A program made the position numbers and the translations under genes. DNA of 64,000 nucleotides from UBA5972 sp964588725 (GTDB taxonomy: Bacteria > Pseudomonadota > Alphaproteobacteria > Rhodobacterales > Rhodobacteraceae). The stretch covers positions 10,017 through 74,016 of the forward strand of contig CAZPQL010000005.1 of assembly GCA_964588725.1 (NCBI GenBank), in the 5' to 3' direction. The notes under the pieces were generated by a model, which saw only the letters and a list, made by a program, of their open reading frames with translations, was not told the origin of the DNA and did not search any database. Shown in pieces: positions 53,453 to 62,740 of the stretch. Every line of letters starts with the position of its first letter. The stretch's first letter is position 1.

Positions 53453-56400
53453 TCACCCAGCGCCAAGAACTGCACGAACGATGGCATTTTGTGTCCACGG
53501 CACTGAGACATCAGCGTCAAAAATGACATTATTGCGGTCACGCAGCATTTCACGGTAGGCGTAATATTTGGTTTTGTATTTAGATTTATGGCGCTTGGAC
53601 GTTTCATTTTTTACGCGCGCTGCAAAATTACTGTTCAGCCGAAAGTGGCACATCAACATATCTTTTTGCGCCACATTCGCGCCACTTATTGTGCTGTTAC
53701 GGCCTGACAAGCGAATCCAGGGTTTGTATTTAATAAATCCAAAACTACGCGCGGACCTCGCGAATAGGCGCCCCAGAAGTCTGGTTGACGTCGGGGTGGT
53801 AATATCGCCGTAATCAGCGCCTGCAGTGAGCTGCGCGTCCGCGCTAGCGTCGGCAATACCGTCTGTAAAACTGGAAACGTCGAAAGGCGACTGAGCTGAA
53901 AAATCAGCCGTGTCCAGTTTTCCCTGTGGATACATATCCACACGATGCAGCCCAATTGCGTCAATTTCAGCGTATGCCGGAGATTCAATCAGGTCGGCCA
54001 ACGCGATTTTTCCCCTTTCTTGATACACAGCAAATTCGTCAGCATCCGCCAATAACGTCCATTTTCCTAAACGCAAATTTGCCAAAACAGTTTGCTGCCA
54101 AGCAGTTCCCGACGCGGCTTGTCCCCATGCTGTGTCTGCGGAAAACACGGCGCAATCGCTTTGGTCCAAAAGAAATTCTCGTGATCCATCGATCGAGCAA
54201 TTGTCGACAAAAATGAAACTCAGAACACCCAATCCGCGATAGTGTTCCAGGAACCCAGGTAACAGATAGATTTCGTCCTTACACACGCAGACCACTGACA
54301 GCGGTTCACCGTTCACGCGTGCCAGTTGCTGTTCGCTGCTAAGTAATTCCAGTTGATTTGAATTGTACCCCAGCCTGAGTTGCTGAAACGTCGGCCACAA
54401 TTTTTTGGGCTGTAAATTGCTGGACTCTAATGCTGCGTGGGTAGGCGACTGTTTAGATAGATGGTCGAGATGCACCATCTTACACGGCGAAGCGGCGCTT
54501 GGCAGAAAACTGTTTTCCCACAGCATGACCGGTTTGGCATCGCCAAACAAACGTCTGCAAATAGCCGTCATGTAATCTTCGTTGGATACCTGTATACCCT
54601 CAGTCGCCAATAGATCACCAATCAGCTTGTCCTCCATAAACGAGTTGGAAATCAACCGGCGCCCCACGTCGGATTTTCGCGCCTTCATAATAGCGCCCAT
54701 CGCACGCCGACTAAGTGCATACGCGCTACCACCGTCTGCATATCGGGCAGGTTCGGGCGATTTGTCCAATTGCCGCTGACCACGCTGAGTAGACGATTTC
54801 GACTGGTGCCAACATCTGTCCATGGATCCAAGCGGCCCGGACACGACGCGCCCGTAATAATCAAACTTGCGATAGCTTTGGCTAAAAAAATATTCCTCAA
54901 CGTTCAAAAAACAATCGTCGTCGATTTTGAGCATATGTGCGTAATCTGTGTTGCGATATACCCATTCGACAGTCTTCATCGTCTTTTGCGGCAAACCCTC
55001 GTAGTCATCAGGTGCATCTAGATAAACGATGTCATCCTTGTGGTAACCTTTTCCGTCACCAACAATAATAACATACGGTATCCCCAGCTTTTTCAGATCT
55101 TTTAGCCACGTTTTGCGCAATGTCTTAATGCGTGAGTCCAGGTAAGCGCGACATGAAAAAACGGTCACTATCGTGTTGAATATGGTTGGTGTCCTTTGAT
55201 CGGAACTCTTAGTCCCAATTTTTGCAGCGCTCTGCCGGGCAGGAAACAGCGCCAACACGGATTTTGCGATCGGGCTGTCATCGGCCGCCAGTGCGTCCAA
55301 CGAATTATGTGCAGCCTGCGAAGACTGAAGTGCTTCAAGGTCTTCAGGTGAAAGCGCAGAATTGAACGCTGAAATCCCGCGCAGGATTTCTTCTCCCAGA
55401 CTATCCAGACCTGCACGAATTGCTGCGCTCAGCAAATCTATGGCCATGCCGATCCCGATAAAGCCGCTTCTAGAATCCGACAAGCGGCGGAGCTTCGGCT
55501 CTAACGCGATCCATTTGCTTAGCTGGGTTTCTTCGTCGGTTTTCTCGATGTCACGCATTAGTCTGAAAATCTCGCGCGCCGACGATAGCTGCAGCCCGTA
55601 ATAGGGTGATTTGTCGACACGATCGTTTAGATCGTAAATGGCCTGACGGACGTAATGCGCCGTTTGGGCGTCGGTTTCTACCTGGCCGGGAAAGGCCAAC
55701 TTTCGCATCGAGTCCAATCCTGAAACCGGTTTCATACGTGCAAGCGCGATATCAGTGCTTGGAATATTTGTCTGCGAAATATGCGAAAGTTCCAGCTCTT
55801 GACGAAATCTTACCGAGTCAATTGAGTCGAATTGGTCAAAAAAATCGAGCGCACTTTCTGGTTCACCTTCGCCATTTTCGACGTAAGCACGAATTTGCCG
55901 GAATGCCTTCGCACCCGTCGCAAGATCTCCGATCATTTTTAGCGCGCCGAATTCAACCTCGCTTGCCATCAAGGCCCAGAATCTTGGTGTCAATCCGTGG
56001 CACGTCAGCACATAACGGACAATCTGCACGGACATTTTGTTGCTGAAACGATCTTTCGCGCGCAGCAACTGCAACGCCACCTGAAGCATTGTTTCTGTGG
56101 ACGCTTGCCAATAAGCTTCGGAAATCCTGACGCCGAAATCAAGGCAAAGCGAAACCAACGACTCTATGTTGGTGATGTTTTCCAGTCTGTCCTTCTCAAG
56201 AATATGCGAAATTACCCAATTCAAAACCGAAGAAGGTATGGCACGAGAATCATTTGCGCGCAGCGCACCTAAATTTTCCTGCAGGGACTCAAAATCGGAA
56301 TTCATACAATTGAAAGGCAATTTAGGCATCAGGCGCGCCGGAATGACCGTGTTGTCAAACTGATGAAGCCCGTGGCGCGCAGCTATTTCAAACAAGGTTT

Positions 56401-57517
56401 CAAAATTACCCTTATCGCAAAATTGTTCGGTCAACCGCAGCATCAAATACTGCCGCGCAAGGGTTGAAATACCTGGATCCGACCCATGTTTTTCGATCTG
56501 GTCGACAAGATCACTGTCCGCCAAATTGATCAAATCTGAATAGATTTTTCTGGCAGTCGCGGAAGCAATAAGCCGCGGATCGTCGGTGATTGGCGCATCC
56601 GGTTCTTCAGATAGAAAGCCATCGATTTCGGTTTGATCATCGCCAAACAAAAATTCCTGAACGCCATAAATCGCCGCTGTTCTGAAAATATAATCTCTCG
56701 CGCCCTGCGAAAGCAGTGGCAGAAGATTGCCAAATTTCACGTGTTCAACGGCCAATAGTGCCGGAACCGTGCTTAGTTTGGGGGTGTTTTTTTCGGCCAG
56801 GGTTTCGATCGTTTCAATAATCATTTCCCGGGAAATCTGCAAAACTTCGCCGCATATCCTGTCATTACCGAACGCCTGCAGCGTCACCGCCTTCGCGCCA
56901 CCGCCTATCGTCCAAATCCATCCTGGCAAAGCACAACGAAACCCGATCCACGGTGTTTTCAAATTGTGTACATGGGCGACCTCGGGCTTTGACACCAGCA
57001 GCAAGTCCAGTTGCCCGCTGTGCCCTTCAAGTGTCAGTCTGGGCTGCTGAGTGGTGGTTGTACGGTCAATTGCCCACCCTTCGACGACGAAGTTACTTGA
57101 ATATTGGATCAGCCCTGTGCCGTCGGTCCTTTTGTTTGCGCTCCCCTTCATTGATACCGTTTCCGCTGATACGGCACCCCGAAAGTTCGCGAAATGGATA
57201 TCATTGATATCTTTGTATTTCCCCGCAAAATCAAATATCGCATGGTTGTTAAGCCGCACAGAAATCCGATCGCCGTCGTAGGTTATCGAAATTTGATTTT
57301 CGGTGGCTTCAAAATTGACTTTTTTCGATACTTCGCCGCTCCACAAGCCTTCAGCACGCGAATTGACGACCGCCAACCCAATTTTTGACCTCATCGACAG
57401 GTGGAATAAAATATCTTTACGATTCTCTCTGAAAAAGGAAATATTGCCGACTTCGTGGTCTGAAAAATCGAGGCAATAGTTAAATTCGGCCCCGCCTATG
57501 GTCCGGAAGTTTAACAT
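53453..57517 (-). CDS. Large multidomain glycosyltransferase (GT31-like and GT92/GT2-like domains)
   Basis: The 1354-residue protein has an N-terminal beta-rich part (about residues 1-225, possibly carbohydrate-binding) and a long helical middle (~225-770). A GT31-like domain follows with the DDD metal motif in YAHMLKIDDDCFLNVEEY near residue 866, DGGSAYALSRRAM and NSFMEDKLIGDLL. From about residue 1071 there is a second enzyme domain (LSVVCVCKDEIYLLPGFLEH, VDNCSIDGS, and TLLADADEFAVY near 1157) of the GT92/GT2_4 type. GGAG lies 5 nt before the ATG. No signal peptide or membrane span, so cytoplasmic. The linkage made is unknown. Confidence 0.88.
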   Translation of the reverse strand: MLNFRTIGGAEFNYCLDFSDHEVGNISFFRENRKDILFHLSMRSKIGLAVVNSRAEGLWSGEVSKKVNFEATENQISITYDGDRISVRLNNHAIFDFAGKYKDINDIHFANFRGAVSAETVSMKGSANKRTDGTGLIQYSSNFVVEGWAIDRTTTTQQPRLTLEGHSGQLDLLLVSKPEVAHVHNLKTPWIGFRCALPGWIWTIGGGAKAVTLQAFGNDRICGEVLQISREMIIETIETLAEKNTPKLSTVPALLAVEHVKFGNLLPLLSQGARDYIFRTAAIYGVQEFLFGDDQTEIDGFLSEEPDAPITDDPRLIASATARKIYSDLINLADSDLVDQIEKHGSDPGISTLARQYLMLRLTEQFCDKGNFETLFEIAARHGLHQFDNTVIPARLMPKLPFNCMNSDFESLQENLGALRANDSRAIPSSVLNWVISHILEKDRLENITNIESLVSLCLDFGVRISEAYWQASTETMLQVALQLLRAKDRFSNKMSVQIVRYVLTCHGLTPRFWALMASEVEFGALKMIGDLATGAKAFRQIRAYVENGEGEPESALDFFDQFDSIDSVRFRQELELSHISQTNIPSTDIALARMKPVSGLDSMRKLAFPGQVETDAQTAHYVRQAIYDLNDRVDKSPYYGLQLSSAREIFRLMRDIEKTDEETQLSKWIALEPKLRRLSDSRSGFIGIGMAIDLLSAAIRAGLDSLGEEILRGISAFNSALSPEDLEALQSSQAAHNSLDALAADDSPIAKSVLALFPARQSAAKIGTKSSDQRTPTIFNTIVTVFSCRAYLDSRIKTLRKTWLKDLKKLGIPYVIIVGDGKGYHKDDIVYLDAPDDYEGLPQKTMKTVEWVYRNTDYAHMLKIDDDCFLNVEEYFFSQSYRKFDYYGRVVSGPLGSMDRCWHQSKSSTQRGQRQLDKSPEPARYADGGSAYALSRRAMGAIMKARKSDVGRRLISNSFMEDKLIGDLLATEGIQVSNEDYMTAICRRLFGDAKPVMLWENSFLPSAASPCKMVHLDHLSKQSPTHAALESSNLQPKKLWPTFQQLRLGYNSNQLELLSSEQQLARVNGEPLSVVCVCKDEIYLLPGFLEHYRGLGVLSFIFVDNCSIDGSREFLLDQSDCAVFSADTAWGQAASGTAWQQTVLANLRLGKWTLLADADEFAVYQERGKIALADLIESPAYAEIDAIGLHRVDMYPQGKLDTADFSAQSPFDVSSFTDGIADASADAQLTAGADYGDITTPTSTRLLGRLFARSARSFGFIKYKPWIRLSGRNSTISGANVAQKDMLMCHFRLNSNFAARVKNETSKRHKSKYKTKYYAYREMLRDRNNVIFDADVSVPWTQNAIVRAVLGAG

Positions 57518-57629
57518 GCTGGCTCCGATAAATATTGTTGTGACGGCACAAAAAGTTACAAAAAATCGTGTCTTTGATCAATCGGCTTTCAACAAAGTTA
57601 CCCTACATATTCAACCGCGCCAAGCGAGA

Positions 57630-59504
57630 TCAGGCCTCCATCCCCAGCAATTTTTTGACCCGCGGGCCTATATAGGGGTCGACTGCAAGAACATCACCCA
57701 TGTCGAATCCGGCCGCCGTTGATCTGACTTCGTTCAAAAATACCGCTTTGGCTTCCTCAGAGGCAAAAACCGAAAAATTGATCTTTTCCCACACCATACG
57801 CGCAAATAGCTTTGGCTTCCATATCGGCTGTAAATCTTCGTTCCGCACGACACTGTTGACCGCGTTCAAAACCTGCTTCAACTCATCAATTTCAACCGCG
57901 GCCTGCCAATATTTTCGATCTTGGGTTCGATTTGAAACGATGGCGTCAGGGAAAGCAAAATAATATCCTGTCCCGGCATAAAGCGCCGCACCTATCGTGA
58001 CCGGCCAACCCGCAAATGAATCGTCTGAAAACTCCAATGCGTTGCGCGTCAGAAAATCCCTGTTGAATATTTTTGCAGATGGATGGGCGTGCAGGCGAAA
58101 GGCGTCTAGGTGCTCAAATTTGAACACGCCCCCGTGTGACGATTTGGATTCGATTCCGCGCCGGTCATGGAAACCGTTGTGGACGGCTCCCTGCGGGCCG
58201 CCTGCCCTGAATTGGGAAAACCCGAACGGCGACGCCGTTCGCGTTAATGCCTCAAACCATCGGGACAGGCTTCCGGGCATCAATTCGTCCCCCGCGTCCA
58301 GGAAAACAACGAATTGACCCTTGGCTAATCTAAGGCCGCAATTTCTGGCGCGCGCTGCACCACGAGACTCGCTGGAAACGACTTTTGCGTGGCCAAAATC
58401 GCATAGCAGGTTCTGAATGTCCTTGCGGGTATTGGCGTCCAGACTGTCACCTACAATCAAAACCTCATAATCCTTTAGGGACTGCGCCTGCAACGACTTC
58501 AGACTGACACCAAGCGGTTCCAGATCACCGTTCGTGGGAATAATGACCGACACAGGCAGAACACCGTCGATCATCGATTCCCAGCTTGCCAGAATACCGC
58601 GATCGCCGGCGCGCTCAAAACGGAGTCTATGTTCACGAAAATAGGACTGCGCCGTTTTTACCAACCGTTTTCTGCGCGCAATATCGACGACCGTTTTGCT
58701 GCGTTCAAATATCAACCGCGTTGCAGCACGCTGAAATCCGTCGGATTTCCCTGTCTTTCCAGAGTCAGAGATAATTTTTTTCATCGTGTCCAGTACCGCA
58801 AACTGCTCAAACACCCTGTCTGAATCTTGGTGGGTTATCTGACCGGCGCGATCTTGAGTGTGCCAGTAAAAAGGTTTGGGTACATGAACAAGCTGGTTTG
58901 TTTTCAATGCGCAACGGTAGAAAAACGCGTGGTCCTCAAAATAGGTTCCTTCGTCAAAAAGGACGCCGTCCAGCAAACTACGTTTGTAAAGCTTGTTCCA
59001 CGCACTGGGAAAGTGTCTGATCACGTCGCGCCAGTCGTTCAGCGAATAACTGGTCGCGCCCCAACGATCCTCCAGACCGGCCGCGCCATGTATGGCCGAA
59101 TGCGTGCCCTTTAAAACACCATTTCTTGAATATTGAATCGCGCAGGAAACCCAGTCGGCATCAAACCTGCGCAGCGCGCCAAGCAACGTATCCAAAAAGT
59201 CTGGCGCCACACGGTCATCGCTGTCCACAAATGCAATGTGGTTGCCTTTCGCATGTTTCAGCCCGAAGTTTCGCGCCGACGACAGGCCGCCGTTTTCTTT
59301 GGACAAAATCGTGAAACGTGGGTCCGATCCCAGGACACGACGGGCCTCTTTTATGCTGCCATCCGTTGAACCGTCATCGATGATCAGGGCCTCAAAATCG
59401 GTGAACGTCTGATCTTTTATCGAGTCGATACAAGCGGCAACATGGTCCTCGACGTCGAAAACAGGAACGATAATGGAAATTTCTGGTTGTTTTGTCTCCG
59501 GCAT
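57630..59504 (-). CDS. Tandem GT2 glycosyltransferase, polymerase-like
   Basis: The 624-residue protein has two GT-A domains. The first has ISIIVPVFDVEDHVAACIDS, IIDDGSTDGS and the DXD-type AFVDSDDRVAPDFL within residues 1-230. The second begins near residue 315 with PVSVIIPTNGDLEPLGVSLK and has VVFLDAGDELMPGSL near 415. Bacterial glycosaminoglycan polymerases such as KfoC and PmHAS also have two GT2 domains in about 700-970 residues, but simple bifunctional transferases share this layout. The start at 59504 gives MPETKQPEISIIVPVF. Confidence 0.9.
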   Translation of the reverse strand: MPETKQPEISIIVPVFDVEDHVAACIDSIKDQTFTDFEALIIDDGSTDGSIKEARRVLGSDPRFTILSKENGGLSSARNFGLKHAKGNHIAFVDSDDRVAPDFLDTLLGALRRFDADWVSCAIQYSRNGVLKGTHSAIHGAAGLEDRWGATSYSLNDWRDVIRHFPSAWNKLYKRSLLDGVLFDEGTYFEDHAFFYRCALKTNQLVHVPKPFYWHTQDRAGQITHQDSDRVFEQFAVLDTMKKIISDSGKTGKSDGFQRAATRLIFERSKTVVDIARRKRLVKTAQSYFREHRLRFERAGDRGILASWESMIDGVLPVSVIIPTNGDLEPLGVSLKSLQAQSLKDYEVLIVGDSLDANTRKDIQNLLCDFGHAKVVSSESRGAARARNCGLRLAKGQFVVFLDAGDELMPGSLSRWFEALTRTASPFGFSQFRAGGPQGAVHNGFHDRRGIESKSSHGGVFKFEHLDAFRLHAHPSAKIFNRDFLTRNALEFSDDSFAGWPVTIGAALYAGTGYYFAFPDAIVSNRTQDRKYWQAAVEIDELKQVLNAVNSVVRNEDLQPIWKPKLFARMVWEKINFSVFASEEAKAVFLNEVRSTAAGFDMGDVLAVDPYIGPRVKKLLGMEA

Positions 59505-59637
59505 AATTTGGCACGACCCACCCGGTGATTTATGTCCTGCCAAAGCATGTTGCTTTGGTGAACGCTGCGCCTATAAATAGGAGTAATTCGCGACAGGTCA
59601 ACGTTTTGATGTCGAACGCTAAAAACAGGAAGTCGCA

Positions 59638-60333
59638 GTGGCACCTCAAAATATCAACCGCCCCGAAAGCTATGTCTTTATCATCACTTACGGGCGTTCG
59701 GGTTCAACTGTTTTACAGAACCTTTTGAACAGTCTTGACGGATATCTGATCCGCGGAGAAAACGACAACACTGCCTACCATCTGGCGCGGGCATGGATTA
59801 CCGTAAAAAATTCAAAAGAAATGTCTAAACGTCGTGAATTGGGGCGGCCAACTGACCCCAAGGACCCGTGGTTTGGCAGCGAACTCGCCCTACCCAAAGA
59901 GTTGGGCCAAAGTCTGGCCGACACCTTGGTGGACACCATGTTAAAGCCGCAGCCCGACACGCGGGTGTCGGGGTTCAAAGAGATAAGATATCACCGTGAT
60001 CCTGAATATTTCGAGGGTTATCTGAATTTTCTCGCCAATTTCTTCCCGAACGCGAAACTGGTTTTCAACACGCGAAACTTGGAAGACGTGGTCAAGTCCG
60101 GCTGGTGGGCGACCGTCGATAAAAAAACCGCGATGGTTAATCTGTCATCCGCGAACAAGTTATACCGTGACTATACGCAAAAATATGCGAAACGATGTTA
60201 CAGCCTGCGCTACGAGGATTACGTGCAGGAACCATTGACGTTACGTGGGTTTTTTGAGTTTCTGGGCGAACCGTTTGATATCGATCACGTCAAAAGTATT
60301 ATCAATGTCCGGCTTAATCATCTTAAAAAGTAA
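59638..60333 (+). CDS. Sulfotransferase, TxGRSGST class
   Basis: The 231-residue protein has IITYGRSGSTVLQNLLNSLD (residues 15-34) as its PAPS loop and LVFNTRNLEDVVKSGWW near residue 142 as the 3'-phosphate segment. It starts with GTG at 59638 after AGGAAG. It is clearly related to the N-terminal half of the adjacent fused protein: both continue from the loop into a RGEN/KGEN-N-AYHLA-type stretch. It belongs to a different class from the HKTGSTSIQ proteins. Confidence 0.87.
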   Translation: MAPQNINRPESYVFIITYGRSGSTVLQNLLNSLDGYLIRGENDNTAYHLARAWITVKNSKEMSKRRELGRPTDPKDPWFGSELALPKELGQSLADTLVDTMLKPQPDTRVSGFKEIRYHRDPEYFEGYLNFLANFFPNAKLVFNTRNLEDVVKSGWWATVDKKTAMVNLSSANKLYRDYTQKYAKRCYSLRYEDYVQEPLTLRGFFEFLGEPFDIDHVKSIINVRLNHLKK

Positions 60334-60348
60334 CCGTTTGGGGCGGTC

Positions 60349-61872
60349 CTATGCCTGTCGTTTCAAAGCGTGTTTTTCCCGGATCGAGTCGGGTGAATAA
60401 TAGTCGCTAAGCAAGTCATAATCCGGTTGGTAAAATTCGATCAAATGATCAAGTGCCTTGTCTGAAATGTCTTCCAGCCCCAGTTTTGGCCCGCCTGTTT
60501 GATAGTGGCCCATGGTCAGCTTCCGACCTGTTCTTTTCGACAATTCCTGAACCAGCTCGGGGATTTCTTTGATCGTGGACACATGATCGAAAATACCCAA
60601 ATCCTCACCTAGCCGTTGGCGCTGGGTCTCAAAATGGATCATCGAGCTTTTGGCGTCGGTGATCTGCGCGCGAATATTCAGGGCGAACGCGTTGATATCC
60701 TGCGCAATTGCGCTCGATTCACTCGGCGGCGCGATCACGTCGATTTCCTGATGATAAAGCACACGGTTGCGAAACCCGGAGATGAACCGTTCAACCGGAT
60801 CGCGCACCACGACGAACTTGAAATAGTCGGCGTACCGATCCAAATTCAGCTCTGCACTCCCTGCCTTAAAATAAGAATGAATGTTACCGCTTTCATGCGA
60901 TGTGCCGTTGATGATTTCATAAAGAAGATAGCTGATCGACGTGCAGGCGACCTTGGGCATTGGGAAAAATGCCAGTTTGTGATTATTGGCGGTGCGCACT
61001 GTGTAGGCCTGCACGCCGGCGCGACGTGCAGCCCGCAGCGGCAGCCGTTTCAATTTGCCGTTTTTGTGGCGCTTGACCAGAAACTTGTAAATCTTGCGTG
61101 CGGCGGGTTTATCACCACTTTCATACAGACCATCCGCCTTAAGCAGCCTTTCTTTGGCTTTTCCATCTTTTGTGGATCCACCCTGTGCCGTCGCTTTTGG
61201 CTGGTAACTGTGTGGCGTTTTCAAAACCGCGTCAAGCGACGCCTCGTCTGGTGAATCTCCCAAAAATTCAAACAGCGAAGTCAGCCGCTTGGACCGTGCA
61301 ACGACATCTTTGTAGTCTATCAGAAACGTGTCTGCCGGATGGCTCTGGCTGTATGTTTCCAAAAAACCCATGAACGCGCCAAGCTGTCTGATAACTGTGT
61401 TTTGATCGTGCTGCTTCCACCATCCGCTTTGCGCCACGTCCCCTGGATCGCGGGTCAGGAAAATCAACCGACACGACGACAGACTCGCACGCAAAAAATC
61501 AAGGTAATCACTTAACGCCTGACCGCTGGTATCGTCGGTGAACTGTGAATAATAACGGATTTCCTTGAAACCCACACAGGTTATGCTGCCCTTTTTGGTA
61601 CCCGACAGCAAGATTTCGTCTATCTGAAATCCCAGATTAGTCCTGAACTTATCCGGATCGACCTGACCGCTGCCGTACCACGCGTGAGTGGGTTCGCTTG
61701 ACTTGGCGCCGCGATGTTTTTTGGCGTCAGAAACCGCACGGTGCGCCATGTGCAGGTGATAGGCAAAATTGCCGTTTTCACCTTTTATGGCCCAACCGTC
61801 GATGGCGTTCAAAATGCCCTGAAGAAGAGTCGAACCCGTACGGCCACAAGTCACAATCAGCGTATGTTTCAT
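60349..61872 (-). CDS. Fused double sulfotransferase (two different classes in one chain)
   Basis: The 507-residue protein starts at 61872 (MKHTLIVTCGRTGSTLLQ, AGG upstream). Residues 1-~235 are a CGRTGST-type sulfotransferase with FLTRDPGDVAQSGWWKQH, homologous to the 59638 gene. After a linker with helical repeats, residues ~295-507 form a second enzyme with FFPMPKVACTSISYLLYEI and FKFVVVRDPVERFISGFRNR, homologous to the 62071 gene and to the Sulfotransfer_2 (PF03567-type) carbohydrate sulfotransferases. Both PAPS sites look intact, so it could add sulfate at two positions. Confidence 0.88.
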   Translation of the reverse strand: MKHTLIVTCGRTGSTLLQGILNAIDGWAIKGENGNFAYHLHMAHRAVSDAKKHRGAKSSEPTHAWYGSGQVDPDKFRTNLGFQIDEILLSGTKKGSITCVGFKEIRYYSQFTDDTSGQALSDYLDFLRASLSSCRLIFLTRDPGDVAQSGWWKQHDQNTVIRQLGAFMGFLETYSQSHPADTFLIDYKDVVARSKRLTSLFEFLGDSPDEASLDAVLKTPHSYQPKATAQGGSTKDGKAKERLLKADGLYESGDKPAARKIYKFLVKRHKNGKLKRLPLRAARRAGVQAYTVRTANNHKLAFFPMPKVACTSISYLLYEIINGTSHESGNIHSYFKAGSAELNLDRYADYFKFVVVRDPVERFISGFRNRVLYHQEIDVIAPPSESSAIAQDINAFALNIRAQITDAKSSMIHFETQRQRLGEDLGIFDHVSTIKEIPELVQELSKRTGRKLTMGHYQTGGPKLGLEDISDKALDHLIEFYQPDYDLLSDYYSPDSIREKHALKRQA

Positions 61873-62072
61873 TTTGCCTGTTCCAGAACGGTAAATATTT
61901 TGGGCTTTAAGGCCAAAGTCATCAATAGACCAGTGCACAAAATTATTGAAGCGCCCTGTGTGGTGAGAATACGTGGTTTATCCGACGGGAATTTCGCAAG
62001 GCTTGCACTTACCACACCGCCAAAGTAGGTCGTTTGGGCCACGAAAAGCGCAATCCGGTCGGAGACTTTCAT
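61869..62072 (-). CDS. Possible small membrane protein overlapping the fused sulfotransferase start
   Basis: A 67-residue frame (MKVSDRIALFVAQTTYFGGV onward) has a hydrophobic stretch (ASIILCTGLLMTLAL) and a protein-like composition. Its stop overlaps the fused sulfotransferase ATG (ATGA), a typical coupled junction. Its own ATG overlaps the ATG of the divergent 62071 gene in a CATG. No good ribosome site is seen for this strand, while the 62071 gene has GGAG, so the small gene is only plausible. Confidence 0.4.
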   Translation of the reverse strand: MKVSDRIALFVAQTTYFGGVVSASLAKFPSDKPRILTTQGASIILCTGLLMTLALKPKIFTVLEQAK

Positions 62073-62718
62073 GCCAATTATTCTAGCCGAACATAAGTTG
62101 GCCTATTTCCCGGTCCCAAAAATCGCCTGCACATCGTTCAAACATGTATTTTATGAGATCGAGCATGGTGAGCCTTTTGATAGAGAATTCGAAACCAACA
62201 AGCGCAAGGGAATTCACGCAACTTACCCGGCTATGCATTTTGACAGAATTGACCTCGCAGAAATTCAGGAATTTGACCGCTTTGCAATTGTGCGCGATCC
62301 GGTCAAAAGGCTTTTGTCATGCTATGCCAATCGAGTCGTCCACCACAAAGAATTGTCGGCGCATCGAATGATGCCAAATAACAAGGAATTTGGACTAAAG
62401 CCGAATCCCAGCCTCGATGAATTCATCGACAATCTAACTTTGTACCGCAAAGTGTCCTACAATGTACGTCACCATACCAAACCCATTTGTATCTTTCTGG
62501 GCGACGAACCAGCCTATTTTTCCAAAATTTTTCCGATTGAGAAAACGCAGGATTTTTTCGACCACATTAAGTCCCTTGTGCGATCGAACACCCTTGAGCT
62601 GGGCCGATATCAAACAGCGGGGCCAAAATTGAAGGTCGAAGACCTAACATCAACACAAATAAAAAATATCAAAAATCAATACGCAAAAGATTATGATATT
62701 TTTGGAACGTATTTCTGA
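62071..62718 (+). CDS. Sulfotransferase, PKxACTS class (Sulfotransfer_2-like)
   Basis: The 215-residue protein has LAYFPVPKIACTSFKHVFYE (residues 10-29), the PAPS loop of the chondroitin/HNK-1 type carbohydrate sulfotransferases, and FAIVRDPVKRLLSCYANRVV near residue 72. It matches the C-terminal half of the fused protein, including the late GRYQTAGPKL block. GGAG lies 6 nt before the ATG. Confidence 0.88.
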   Translation: MPIILAEHKLAYFPVPKIACTSFKHVFYEIEHGEPFDREFETNKRKGIHATYPAMHFDRIDLAEIQEFDRFAIVRDPVKRLLSCYANRVVHHKELSAHRMMPNNKEFGLKPNPSLDEFIDNLTLYRKVSYNVRHHTKPICIFLGDEPAYFSKIFPIEKTQDFFDHIKSLVRSNTLELGRYQTAGPKLKVEDLTSTQIKNIKNQYAKDYDIFGTYF

Positions 62719-62740
62719 ACCACCAAATTCCGCGGGACCG

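Noticed and set aside
57560..57580. TTGATCAA palindrome between the two glycosyltransferase genes as an FNR-like site
   Set aside because: It lacks the 4-base centre of an FNR box and such 8-base palindromes are common by chance.
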